Source: Aphanomyces cochlioides
Lineage: Eukaryota; Oomycota; Saprolegniomycetes; Saprolegniales; Verrucalvaceae
Length of the DNA: 64,000 nucleotides
NCBI GenBank assembly: GCA_019828595.1
Contig: JAHQRK010000002.1
Span: 1,612,001-1,676,000, forward strand
Direction of reading: 5' to 3'
Both the position numbers and the translations under genes were made by a program. Of the stretch, positions 32,973-44,740 are shown one piece after another. Within the stretch, counting starts at the first letter, position 1. The number at the start of each line of letters is the position of its first letter. The notes below the pieces were generated by a model. The model saw nothing but the letters and a program-made list of their open reading frames with translations, did no database searches and was not told where the DNA came from.

Positions 32973-35900
32973 CTAAGGATTTTCCACTGCTTCTTCACTA
33001 GCCATAATGTCTCCAATAAATGCAAGCGACTCTTCTTTGGTCATGGGTTGGATGTTGCTGATCTTGTTCTGATGGCTGATGCCATAAAATTGATCTGCAA
33101 CCATGACTAACTCGGGACGGAAAGTTGATGTGATAAACTAGCCATAAATTTTCAGAGATGGTATGCTGTGCAAAGAATACCTGAGCAGGGTTCTCTTCAG
33201 AGTGTGCTTGTCGTTGAATCAAAGCAGCAACTGCAGCTCGATGTGTTGAGTCCAATGCCTGATCAATTTCATCAAACAAATAAAATGGAGCAGGATCGCA
33301 GCGTTGAATTGCAAAGATGAACGCCAGGGCCACCAAAGCTTTTTGGCCTCCAGATAATTGACTCATTAAATACGAGTCCCCTTCGCCACGGAAGTTGACC
33401 TTGATTTGAATGCCAATGAATGTAGATGTGTCTGATTCATTTGGGCTGTCTTCTCCACGTAAAATCAACATCTTTCCTTCGCCTACCCGAATTGTGAGAA
33501 ATCACAAGAAAAAAAGATCGTCAACCTGTGGGAACCAATTCCTTGAAAACTTGGGTGAAGTGATGACTCACACCCTTGAAAGTACGTAGAATTGCTTCGT
33601 CTTTGCGTCTATCCAACACTTCAATGAGCTCCTTGATTGACTCGTCGCCGGCATCCAGTTCTTCTTTTCGCGCTATCAGTGTGCTTCGTTGTTCGGAAAA
33701 GCTCACATATTGATCTAAGGCCTTCTTGTTCACATGCGAGTAACCCTTCAGTTTTTCAGTGCACTTCGTGAATTTCTTCGAGATATCTTTCACAGACAAA
33801 TTCTTAAACTTTTCCAGTTCGGATGTAGGAAGAGTCCCCAATTCTCGAATGTCACGCATGACATCTTCTCGTTTTTGCAACAAACGTCTCCGCTTTGTTA
33901 AGATTCTGTCAGCTTTCACCGATTCCTCGGCAAGCTGTTGTGTGATATCCGCAAGCTGCTGCTTTAGTTTTTCGAGACTCTGTTGCTCCTGTCGGAGCTC
34001 TTCTTCGCAACTAGTGACCTGATTTTCAACTTCCTTCCACTGAGCGTCTTGGCTCTCCACAGCTCGAGTCGCTTCTTGCAAATCCACAGATTTCATTTCC
34101 ACGAGGGTTTTTCGCTCTGAGGCGTGTAGTGACCACACACTTGTAGCTGCAATCTGATTTTGAATTTCCTTAAGTCGCCGATGCAAGTTATCCTTCAGAA
34201 TCGTCTCCAGATTGGATTTCTTGCTGCGAACTGCTTCAAGTTCTTGGTTTTGCTGACGCTCTTGAACTTTCATCTCAGTGAGGATGTTTTGCAATTCTTC
34301 TAAACGACGAGCGTCAGTTGGTGATAATGTGTCTTGCATCTTCTGTGTGAGTTCTGTTTCGAGTGCCTCGTGTTTTGCTTTTAATTCTGAAATTTCACGT
34401 TGCCAAGTGCTCAGCATAGATTTCTTTTCCTCAACATTGTCTTGGTCATGGGCAACCAGTTGCTGTAGTCTCTCATGCTCGTCTTGCAGCTGTTCATATA
34501 ATTGGACTAAGTGATGTTTTTCAGCTTCTTGTTTTTGAATTTCACCCAGAATACTTGTAACGTGTTGATCTGCTTGTTGGGCTGCAATCCGCACTTTTTT
34601 GGCCTCTTTTTTTACAGATTCTAACCTCTTTTCGTTGGCTTTTACTTCCATTTGTGCCCGAGAGCGTGATTTCTTGGGATCTTTGTAACCACCATTTAAA
34701 CCTCCTCGACGATGCACCATGTCACCATCTAAAGTAAGGCAGTCCATATCCGTTTTTTCTGCATACTCAGCACAGGTATCCAAATCGCGACATAGTAATT
34801 TCCTTCCAAATGCAGTGAGGACAGCTTTCCGTATTTCGCGACTGAAATTGAGCTTGTCGATCAACGGAACTACGTCGTCGTTCGTGACGTAGTTGACATC
34901 GTCGTTGACTTTGAGACGATTCAAAGGAAGAAACGTAACACGGCCGAGGTTGTGTTTTTCAAGTTCACGCATTATCCGTGTGGCTGTTTCGTCGGTGTCA
35001 ACAACAACGTGGAAAAATGATCCGCCTGCTGCTTCATCGACCGCCACACAAAATCGGTCATCAACTGGTTCCACCAATTCAATCAATGGTCCATAAATCC
35101 CTCGAAACTTGCCGGTGTCTCGCCACTCTTTAACAATATCCAAACCGCGTCGCACATCATATGCCATAGTAGTTTGCAAAACCGACTCGCTCTTTGAGAG
35201 CTGTTCGCTGATGTGTTTAACTTCATGTGAGATTTTATTTTCTTCGCGCCAGCGGTCTTTGCGAATTTCTGAAACATTGTTCCGCTTTTCCTTCAACTGA
35301 AGTATCGATCGACCATATTCATCCAGCTGGTTTCGATAGTGCTCCATCTTCGTTCTTTGCTCTTCCAAATCGTGGCGATATTGATTTTGTCGACTTTCAG
35401 ATGCGGCAATTGATTGGTTGACAGTCGAGCATTCTTTCTCTTTGCGTTTGATGAGTGATGACAATTCATTGATTTCGGCAGTGAGAAAGGCATCGCGTTC
35501 CTTCTGCGTTTTAAACTGTGATTTGCGGCTTTTCTTGGATATTAAGGTATCTGCCTCTAGAGAAAGTGCTGTTTGAGACTGTTTTCCATCGCTCAAGGCA
35601 TTTGTCATAGATTCATATTCCGGTATCCATTGATCTGCCAATTCCTTTTCAATTGCGTTGCATTGGCTCTGGATCGCAGCCATCTCCTGTTTCAAGGACT
35701 TGCTAGTCGACATATCCTGAGAAACACCTTCTTTTAATTCTTTCACTTCCATTTCCAATGCATATTTGGCTTGCATAAGCTCACTTCGTTCAGTTTCCAT
35801 TGCAATTTTTTCGCGGTTCCAATTTGCCAAATCTTCAGTAACTCGATGGATGTTTTCATTCGCTTGTTTCACCAAGTCTGCCAACTCTAATTCTTTCGCG

Positions 35901-36673
35901 TGCAACTCGTTAGACATATACGCTTCTTCAACACGACTTCGCTCGATGGCTTCAAGCTCTAGGCGGACATTTTGCAACTCCTTCTCATGCATCATGTACT
36001 CAAGAGCCCGCTTCTCTTTGTCGAGTTCCTGGTATTCTTTTAGTTCGTCTTTTTCTTCTTCCAGTTCGTTTAGACGACCTTCAATGTATGAGATAACTTC
36101 CAGAATTTTTTCTCTTCGGCTTTGCGCGTCTTGCATGATTTTGAGGGACTCAACTCGTCGATCTTCATAAACTTTGGTTCCTGCAACGTCTTTCAGCAAT
36201 TCCAGTCGATCTTTATCCTTCATGAGTGCGAGAGCGTTCACTTTCCCTTGTTGAACAATGTAATAGGGGTTCGAGCGTGAAAAGCCTGCGCTTTCAAGAA
36301 GGTGGTAGACGTCTTGTTTCGTAATGTGCTTGCGGTTCAAGAAAAATTCGTCCTTCTTCACACCAATTGTTCGTCGGAGCACAACTTCTTCTGTATCCAA
36401 AGGCAATCGTCCATCACGATTGCAAAATGTGATCTCGACATATGCGCTCATGACGTGCTTACCAGCGCCTTCATGAAGCAAACCTTGGCGTTCATCTTGA
36501 CGCAAGTTGGAAAAGCGTTCTGTGAGCAAGCCGAAACGAATAGCGTCAAACATGTTACTCTTGCCAGTCCCATTGCGTCCAATGACTACGTTCTGACCTT
36601 TTGAGAAGCTTTCCACTACGACTTCTTCCTTGTAGCTGCGGAAGCCGCAAACCACGACACTCTTGATGTGCAT
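32973..36673 (-). CDS. SMC3: Cohesin subunit SMC3
   Basis: Three exons on the minus strand (36673-33526, 33482-33181, 33137-32973) give 1204 aa, normal for SMC3. MHIKSVVVCGFRSYKE begins the head; Walker A is GRNGTGKSN at residues 32-40 (Thr where most SMC3 have Ser). The two lysines acetylated by Eco1/ESCO are present in IGVKKDEFF (106-107). Long coiled coils flank the hinge (GIYGPLIELVEPVDDRFCVAVDEAAGG region). The C-terminal head has the signature LSGGQKALVALAF, Walker B FYLFDEIDQALD and FFAQ/FITSTFRPEL split by intron 2. SMC3 pairs with SMC1 to hold sister chromatids together. The first ATG is at 36673. Confidence 0.97.
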
Positions 36674-37201
36674 GTTCTGCAGCAACACTTATTATGGGAC
36701 TGCAGTTGTAGAATGTTCAAAACCTTTCAAAAGTAATAGCTTTTGGCGCCAAAATATTGTTCACTTTGAGTTTATATTCTTGGGAGGAACATGGAAAGCC
36801 TGTCAAAATACATTTCGATTCCTCAACAACAAGAGGACAAAGCGCGCGTGCCGCCTCCCCCAAGAAGCGACTACGTTCCTCCACTTAGTATAGTCTTATG
36901 CTTGGTGGCAAGATCCTAGGTTTTCAGATCATGTCACGTAGTAGGATCAATGAAACTCTTAGCATTGTTTACTAGGCCGCCTTCTGGATAAGCAAGAGTC
37001 TATTGATCTGGAAAAGATATCTCTCAAGCAATCAAAAAGTGTGATTTCTGCGGTGTTTTGGCAAAAGCCATGTCGTGATGGCTGTTGATTTGATGATGAT
37101 GAACGTATCCTTCATGAAGTCTCGGAGATTCGTTCTCTGATTGGTTGTATTTGCGATCGTGTTGTGATACACCAGTGAGATAATCGTTTGACACGAAATC
37201 A
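36674..37201. promoter_or_regulatory. Divergent promoter region of SMC3 and the hydrolase gene
   Basis: A 528-bp spacer between two divergent starts. No gene or repeat is recognised; it should hold both promoters. Confidence 0.4.
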
Positions 37202-38527
37202 ATGTCGTTCTGGGACTCGCCCCTGATCACCTCTGTAGCGTTCCATCCGCGTCCTCATGCAATGAATTCAGCACTTGTGCCTAATGCCATTGACGGGGCC
37301 TTTACATCATCTACGATCTCATTGGGATATCGTTTCTATCGGCCATCTTCCCAACCGGATTCGTATGATAGTGTCATTTTGCTCTTCCACGGAAATGCCG
37401 AGATTGCACCAGACTATGGTTCTGCATCCAAGGAGCTATCGGCTATGAAGTCTCCTGCGGCGCTTTTAGTAGTCGATTACCGTGGTTATGGCTGGAGTTC
37501 TGGTGAGCCAAGCCTTACAAGCCTCCTCTCTGATGCAGAACTCGTCGCATCTCAGCTTGGAAGCGTTCCCAAATTGAATCCATCCGTCCCAGTCGTACTT
37601 TTCGGACGGTAAGTGGAATAACTTCAGGCATATAGACTCTGACATGCTTTTTAGATCTTTGGGATCTCAATGTGCAATTCATTTGGCAAATAAATTCCCC
37701 GACCGATTCTCTGGTTTGGTTCTCGAGAGCAGCTTTCATGCAATTTTACAGCTTCCTTCAGTCAAGACACTGGCAATGATGCTTCCAGGTGGTGCGGGAA
37801 TGCTGAATATGCTTCCCGAGATATTCCATTCTCTTGACAAAATAAGGCACCTTCAGTCAATGCCAGTTATGGTCATACATGGTACAGACGATGAGATCGC
37901 GCCACGTAAACACAAGCTACAATATAAGCTCTCTGAACCATTGTAGTCGAGCAAGCCAAAAAATTATTTCAAGCATGTTCGTCTACGAACAAGAAATTCC
38001 AACAGCTTCCGAATGCCGGACATAACGATCTTGTACACCGGCATCGCACGACTTACTACGCTGCCCTCGAAATTCTTTTAAAAGATGCAATAACATTTGC
38101 TTCAGGTGACTATTCCTGAGCCCGAGCTCATCAAAACACTACTCTAGCTTCTAGTGCTGTACAAGAATGCAATGCGCTTCTTTTGTCGAAGCAATACGAC
38201 GCTGTTGTTGTTAAAGGAGTGGATCTATTGCAGAGCGATCGCTTAAGTGAAGCTAGTCAATGCCTTCTACTTGAGTATATTGCTAAAGCAAGCTGGCACA
38301 AAGATGATATGAAGGCGGTTGTCAAGTATTCAACACGTCTGCTCAATCGACAACCAAACCATATTAATGGTCTCTGTTTGCGTGCAAAAGCATACGACAA
38401 GCTTCAAGATTTCGACTCATTCCATGAAGATGCCTTGGCATTAAGTGATCACTTAGGTGGTCAAGCTGGAGCAACGAAAGAATCGACAGCTATGGCTCTC
38501 TTGGCAATCCATTGCTGGGCAGTGTAG
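37202..38527 (+). CDS. Alpha/beta hydrolase (ABHD13/17-like) with helical, TPR-like tail
   Basis: Exons 37202-37608, 37655-37905, 37947-38105 and 38148-38527 give 398 aa. The hydrolase core has LLFHGNAE (oxyanion loop), VVDYRGYGWSSGEPS, the nucleophile elbow GRSLGS rebuilt across intron 1, VIHGTDDEIAP (acid) and NAGHND (His), a full Ser-Asp-His triad. After ~290 residues the fold is complete, but the frame continues ~110 residues with TPR-like helices (NALLLSKQYDAVVVKGVDLL, LCLRAKAYDKLQDF). An alternative last intron (38457-38527, 71 nt) would extend the protein to a stop at 38671-38673 (423 aa) with further plausible sequence. Substrate unknown; related ABHD proteins include depalmitoylases. 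Confidence 0.75.
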
Positions 38528-38895
38528 CCTTTCACTTGTGCGAATCAAATAAAATTCAGCTTGGTCATGATCAACCAGTTTCGTTTCTGGTGTCTGACCG
38601 AACTTACTTTTCAATTTCTGAAAGATTTCATCTACGTGGTCTTCCCAAAGCACTTGATGTCGTTTCAACCTAGCTATTTCTATGTTGCCACGTTGCAGAG
38701 GAAACTACAATTCATCTGGAGGCGTAAACCTTGCTGCACAAGGAATACCATCTCTGCGTCGAATCAAAGAAGCAGCATGAGTTGAGAAGATTCGCATCTC
38801 ATCATGTAACATTTGAATTTGGTCCGGATGCCGGAAAGGAGCAGTTTCATGCTGCTGGAATCGCGCCCATGAACCTCACTTGATTTCTCGCGAGC
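38528..38895. other. Short spacer, first part possibly an alternative last exon
   Basis: From 38528 to 38673 the plus strand continues coding-like sequence (VAFHLCESNKIQLGHDQ) that could belong to the upstream hydrolase gene by alternative splicing. The remaining ~220 bp show nothing. Confidence 0.35.
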
Positions 38896-39894
38896 ATGAA
38901 GATCATATTGGTTCTGAGTGTCGCGATACAACTCGGGGCAGTTGTAGAAAGTCAATCGAACTTTGATATCGGAGTCGTGACGTCAGCTCCAACAACGACG
39001 AATGGTGCTTGCGTGGCAGCTTCATTGATTTCCTCTGTCGAAGCTACCGACGGTGTCGCTCTCTTCTCGGACCAACTGTGTGCAACTGACCCTACTAATT
39101 GTGTCGCGCAGACATATTGTCGAAAGTGCAAAGTGTTTGACTCGTTGGTGTCATCCAACTACGCCTCGTGTCCTCCTGCAGCTTATCCTTCAGTCCCACG
39201 TGCTTCACAAGTCTATTGTCAATCGTACGTCTTCCCCGACGAAGCGACTCAAGGAATTTCAGCTATCTATGATGCTCAGTGTCCCGTTACTGGTGGCACA
39301 GGATGCGTGTCCAGTGGAGCACCTTGTCGACGATGTCTTCTGAACCTCACAAGTGCTCAAGACTTGCACCCTTGCGAGCTCAACACTTGCCTTCCCTCTG
39401 CGGTGGTAAATCTTCAAGGTGCTATCGGTGTCTTGGACTCCAGATGCTACTCCAGTCCGTCCCTTGCGGGATGCATTCCGTCTACATCGTGCCGTTTATG
39501 CCGTCTCGACAAAAATGAAGCAAATGCTTACCTCGATAGTTGCGCAACTGTCCTATGGACGAAGACATCCGCAGAAGTTTCAGTTCAATCCACAACAGAT
39601 TCCAACAAAATCCGGCCGGAACTGAACGTCAATTTGTCATCGCTGACAGAAAGGATTGAAAATTTGTCAGATGGCGTCGGTCAAACTGTCTTGGGCTCGA
39701 CTGTAGCCCATGGGGCCATCTTGGCATCTCTCATTGCCGTGCTTGCTGTTGTAGCCATCGGTATTGCAGTCACAATATACTGGAAGTGGGTTCGCGGTAG
39801 AGCCAGCTTGACAGCCCCAGAGAAGCTAATTGTGATGGGACGCAAGGTGAGCTTGCAGAAAGCAGAGGAGAAAGCGTTTTCGGTCGTTGTGTGA
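38896..39894 (+). CDS. Type I membrane protein with three cysteine-rich repeats
   Basis: A single exon of 332 aa. MKIILVLSVAIQLGAVVES is a signal peptide. Three ~60-residue ectodomain units follow, each with an initial Cys, a GV/GI-A-L/I...D..C core, a second [GN]C and a closing C[RK].C: ending YCRKCKV, PCRRCLL and SCRLCRL. A Ser/Thr/Asn-rich stalk leads to one transmembrane helix (SLIAVLAVVAIGIAVTIYW) and a ~35-residue basic cytosolic tail. Disulphide-rich tandem modules on a single-pass anchor suggest a cell-surface receptor or adhesion protein. I do not recognise the module. Confidence 0.65.
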   Translation: MKIILVLSVAIQLGAVVESQSNFDIGVVTSAPTTTNGACVAASLISSVEATDGVALFSDQLCATDPTNCVAQTYCRKCKVFDSLVSSNYASCPPAAYPSVPRASQVYCQSYVFPDEATQGISAIYDAQCPVTGGTGCVSSGAPCRRCLLNLTSAQDLHPCELNTCLPSAVVNLQGAIGVLDSRCYSSPSLAGCIPSTSCRLCRLDKNEANAYLDSCATVLWTKTSAEVSVQSTTDSNKIRPELNVNLSSLTERIENLSDGVGQTVLGSTVAHGAILASLIAVLAVVAIGIAVTIYWKWVRGRASLTAPEKLIVMGRKVSLQKAEEKAFSVVV

Positions 39895-39934
39895 ATAATC
39901 TAAATATATCAACTCGGGACTTGTTTCAAAGAAA

Positions 39935-41346
39935 ATGGGCCAAGCATCATCCACGTCTGGACCTCTCGAGTCTAATGCGTTGGCTATCGTTCCTACTTCG
40001 ATTGCACCGGCACGGCCTGCCAACTACAGGCGCAAGATCGATGGAAATACTGAGGAAGTTTTACTGCTGTCCCGAAAGGAACGATTGGCGATTTTCGCCC
40101 CTTTGCTTTCCAGCATCCGCCCGTGGTTGTTCGTAGCAGGCCATGAAGTCGAGTGGCCGCCTTCTCATGAAGCGACGTTGATCAATTTAGCTAGTGAAGT
40201 ACCATTCCTCGAGTCCAATTTGCCTCCAGGCCACATTCGCCAGAAGCTCGCTCTCGCATTGCGTGATGGACATACACAGGAGTTGCTGCCGTTTCTTCCT
40301 CGAATCCTGGAAGCTATTGAAGAGACCAAATGTGGATCAGTCATTCTCATGTGCCAGCAAGGTGTTTCTCGATCATGTGCCGCAGCCATTGCAGTATTAA
40401 TGTGTCGCGAGAGCCTGTCGTACGAAGTGGCTTTTTCACAGGTTGGTTGAATAACACCGAGCCCATGACACTTTACAACGAGTAGGTCAAAGCGGCGCGC
40501 GATATATGCAGCCCCAACGCTGGTTTCATCTGTCAGCTTATGGAACTTGCCTCTCAGAAGAACAATGAGTCAAAGCGGCCAACTGTGTTCCGCTTTACAC
40601 CACATGCAGCCCACGACTCTACCACATTGGTACTCAAACCATGTTTGATACCAGGAACTCGGGTCTTGGCACAGCCGTGGCAAGTTCACTGCTATTCGCA
40701 TGGCATTTTCGTGGTCATAGCGACAGATAGCATTCATCTTTGGAGAGGTCGACATTCGCTTGACACTGACAGCAACGCCGCAGTTGACGAAATTCGCAAG
40801 GTAAGAGCTGAGCAGTTATACAAATGTCGAGCCGTCATGTAGTGGTATCGATATGTATGGTGCGATGTAGATAGCATGCCGCACATCGTTGTGGAGAGAG
40901 AAGGAGAAGAAAGTGATGAGTTCCATAAGATCACCCAAGCTCCGCCTGATTCGATTGAGCAAGGCAAGAATGGTTTTGATTACGAAGACCAAAGTTGGCA
41001 TAAAATACCTGACGCACAAGCTGTCGAGAACTCCAATGGAGCCCCCATCAACGAAAGCGAATGTCCTCTGAAGCCTCAATTCAGTGTGCTGTCAACGATA
41101 GCCGACTCTTGGGAACGCTTGAACGACTACGACAGCAGCGATTTAGTCCCTGATCAAGTCGGCTGGCTTAACGTCCCTCACGGACCGAGCTACATTTGGC
41201 TAGGTCGCGAACGTGAATCATCATGCACTCCTGAAGCAATCGTGAAGAAGCTCAGTGAGAAAGTAGATGATCAAGCCAATGTCATCATTGTCCATGAGGG
41301 CGAGGAATCGGCGGCATTTTGGGACACCTTTGAGGCTGGATATTGA
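39935..41346 (+). CDS. MKP1-like dual-specificity phosphatase with gelsolin-homology region
   Basis: Three exons (39935-40441, 40486-40800, 40843-41346) give 441 aa. MGQASS is a strong N-myristoylation signal. The phosphatase domain has the Cys-x5-Arg loop CQQGVSRS at residues 140-147, inside ILMCQQGVSRSCAAAIAVLM. The usual His before the catalytic Cys is Met, which may lower activity. The second half carries gelsolin-like blocks (VFRFTPHA, GTRVLAQPWQVHCYSHG, IHLWRGRHS, IVVEREGEESDEF). A DSP followed by a gelsolin-homology region is the architecture of plant MAP kinase phosphatase 1, which inactivates stress MAP kinases. It lies 40 bp after the Cys-repeat gene. Confidence 0.78.
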
Positions 41347-41360
41347 CAGAGTTAATTTTT

Positions 41361-41515
41361 ATTGGTAGATAACTAATCTTTATTGTCATTTCATTGGTTC
41401 AATGAAAGATTTTTATCCAATAAATGACTTATGTTTTAGCAATGCAAGCATCTAATTGGTGAATGAATAAAAATTTAAGCAATGTCATTGGTCGAAAAAA
41501 TCAATTATAGCCAAT
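41361..41515. promoter_or_regulatory. Cluster of CCAAT/ATTGG boxes upstream of the EST1-NYN gene
   Basis: Six CCAAT or ATTGG pentamers fall within ~155 bp of AT-rich sequence (near 41361, 41393, 41417, 41455, 41487 and 41511), ending about 66 bp before the next ATG. Similar boxes occur upstream of the dienelactone hydrolase (62919-63021) and near 31210-31275. NF-Y-type binding is a guess. Confidence 0.35.
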
Positions 41516-41581
41516 TAATAAATTGTATTTTATGATCATGTCATGTTGTGGAGTTGGTTTCTTATTGGAAATTCTTGCAAG

Positions 41582-44482
41582 ATGGCAGAAGACCCGGAAA
41601 AGACGACGAAATATCGACTTCGATACCGCAAGAAAGTATCGAATAATGAAAGTATCACAAGCACTCCATCCATCGTGATTGACAAGGTTGACGACCTGGT
41701 GCCTCCAGAGCTACGTACCCCATCACGACATTCCCCAGTGACGCCAACCCGAGATGATGTCGCTCTTTACGAGACAAATGGTCTTGACCGCACTGCCTTG
41801 CAATGCCACAATCGAAAACAAGAGGTCAATAAGTATCGGGAACAACACCGCAAGGCAGTCGATATCAAAAATACTACGTTGGAAAATTTGAATCGTCACC
41901 AAAGCGAATCGACGATAACTAAGCGATCGGACGATGACAAGGCCAATAAACTTTCTCGATCTGAAGTCATGTATGCGCTTTTCCAGGAACACAATGCAAA
42001 AGTGAAACACTCGGCCAGGTATGCTGAAAGAAATATTTATGTCAGGTTATTGTTCCTGTAGAGTTATGCTTCCTACAGACACACCAAATGATACATACCC
42101 TGTGGGGTTCAATCCATCAGGAGCCCCTGTAGAGGTTCTCATAGTATCAACAAAAAAATGGGAAGAGTATCTGAGACGTCTTCTTGGTGGTCAACGAGTG
42201 GCAGACCATGAACAAGGCATTTCATGCCTAAGGCAAGCTTGTCGCGAATCCTATCAAGAACTGCTTGTGAACCACACTGAGGAGACGTCAAATACGGTGC
42301 GTATTGCCGTGCTAGCGTGCCTTGAAAGTTGTACAGGATATCAATGAACGGCTCTGGATGAGTTGGTACAAAGAAATCGAGCCACTTCTTGCTAAGTGGC
42401 GCCAAATCACAAATCAACCATCCTCAACGATCGATTCCGGTGGCAGTAGAGAACTAAATCAAGTTCGTGAGTCTATCACACCATTGTTGGCTGCAAGCAC
42501 TGATTTTTATAACCGCCTTCTCCATTCTATCTCATCTTCCAAGAGAGCTGCCAACGTCCACGCCATCCACATGGCGTTGGTCGCTCTCGGAGATCTCGCA
42601 CGGTACGGCCAAAATATTGTACCGAAGCAAAGCCGCAATTGGCGGCATGCTGAAACCCAATATCGCCTAGCGCTACAACACAACCCATCCAACGGCAAAG
42701 TTTACAATCAATTGGCACTTCTTGCACTGCATCAACACCGATTACTGGATGCGACGTACTTGTATTGCAGGAGCTTGGCTTGCGCGACCCCGTTTTGTTC
42801 TCGTGAGAATTTGATGTCAACGCTAACTACTGCGAAGGCACCAAAGTCACCAAGTAAAACAACAGAGGCCAAGCAACATTGCAGCACGCTGTTGTTACAT
42901 TGTTACTCAAGACTTTTCACGGGAATTGATGTTGCACGGCTTGAAATGGACATTACGACTGCACTTGACAGCCTAAGATCTCTTCTTCACGCGAAGCCAC
43001 CACCAACCGATCTGCAATCCTTTCTGCTACATATGACTGTCGTGGCGATATTTTCTGTTCACAATTGCCAAGTGCCCATCGGTGGATCTATTGCCCGGGG
43101 TCAAGATTTGTTTTTTTACTCCGAGTTTCCTTCTTGGTCAGAGCACGACAATGTTCAGTGGGCTCTTCACTTGACATTTCTGTTGGCGACTGCGTTGATT
43201 GACGTGTCGTCAAAGACACCAGATCAAAACATTTTGATTTTCTTGCCGGCGCTTAATGTTTTCCTCGATTGGCTTCGAGTTCACCCATGGTTCCTTCGCT
43301 GGAAACATCCGACTGTAGTTGCGTTCCGAGGAGTTTTGACTACCCTTTTGCCTCTATTGTGGGACCGCATTCCACCAAACGAACGTACATCAGACAACAT
43401 ATGGCAGAAAAATCAAGTGCCGTTGTGGGAGGACAAAGAGATTCGTGGATTTCTCCCACTTGACAAAGTTATACGATGTGGATATTCTCAACAAATATCA
43501 GAAGGCGAAGACAATAGCGTCTCATTACGTATTGCTCGCATTTTTGGTTTTTTGTCATTTGCTTCGTCAATCGGTTGGATGAGTCAATACGTTCATCAGA
43601 GTAAATGTCCCCTCCACACTGGATTATCTGTACAAATCGACACTACGTGCCCTCAGTGTTCGAATTCAATCCCGCTCGATGCATGTCAATGCGTTTTTTG
43701 TGGCTACGAGATGGTCTCTGAAGAGAACATCGAAAGTCCAAATGAATCACTTCCATCTCATACCCCATCAAGCAAGGCGACGAGTGTTCGAGGTATTCTT
43801 ACTGGAGTGAATTTACAAACGCCAAAACCCAAAAGTGCAAAACACCAGCAACGTGCCGTGCGGTCTAAGCGCCATTCATCTGTGGATTTCACTGCATCAC
43901 TTGAATCTGACTGGAAGTGTTTGATCGTCGTGGATGCTGCTAATGTGGCTATGCGCCATGGATTCAACAAAAAGTTTTCTTGCCGTGGTATACGTTTGGC
44001 CTTTGACTATTTTTTGGCTCGTGGCCACAAAGTGATTGCATTTCTGCCTGATTATTTGCTCAAATACGAGACGGTCGGCGTGCAAAAACGAATGGCCAAT
44101 ATCGGATTTGATGTGAGCCCAAGCAAAGTCCCTGACGATGTGACATTATTGCAATCGATGGTCCTTGAACGTCTTGTGATTGCAACACCGCCACAAGATT
44201 ATGACGATTCGTATTGCATTCAATATGCAGGTGGGTGTGAAGACTGCCATGCACAGGACTCAGAAATTATCTACAGGAACACACGACGGTTGCCTTGTTA
44301 CGAATGATATGTTTCGTGATCATGTGGAAAACATCAAATCTAACGCCCAGAGGAACGCGATGCGAGATTGGCTAAAAAGCCACCGCATTTCATTTACATG
44401 GGTCGGCGATGAATTTTTTCCAAATCCCGATTTTCGGTTTGCATTTGACCAATTTTTTCAAAATATCATGGTGACGATGTAG
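41582..44482 (+). CDS. EST1/SMG7-like protein fused to a Zc3h12a-type NYN ribonuclease
   Basis: Four exons (41582-42018, 42062-42296, 42337-44230, 44277-44482) give 923 aa. Residues ~195-600 match the EST1/SMG5-7 fold: RLWMSWYKEIEPLLAKWR, then ALGDLARYGQ, WRHAETQYRLALQHNPSNGKVYNQLALLAL and RSLACATPF. A small zinc ribbon (CPQC..CQCVFC) follows. Residues ~750-915 are an NYN/PIN nuclease of the Zc3h12a/Regnase family: VVDAANVAM, SCRGIRLAFDYFLARGH, YDDSYC and TNDMFRD. All five expected acidic residues are present (D757, D847, D848, D866, D870). EST1 proteins bind phospho-UPF1 in nonsense-mediated decay, so this could be an NMD endonuclease whose SMG6-type PIN has been replaced by a Regnase-type domain. 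Confidence 0.83.
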
Positions 44483-44740
44483 GTTTCCACCCAAGCGAGC
44501 CGTCGACGAACTGTTGGGAGCTACAAACGAATGAAAGCTACCCGTGATGCAGACGAATCAAAGACTCGATGTACACTGCGAGCCCCTCCAGCTTGTTTCT
44601 CGAACCCACACATGTTCTGACGCACAAGAATATTTGCTTAATGCACTTCTCGACCAAGACTAGCTCTACCGAGGCATTAATTACTCAGAAGCCACGGTTC
44701 AGGAGTCGTTTACTAACGAATTGCCTCGATTTGCTCTTGC

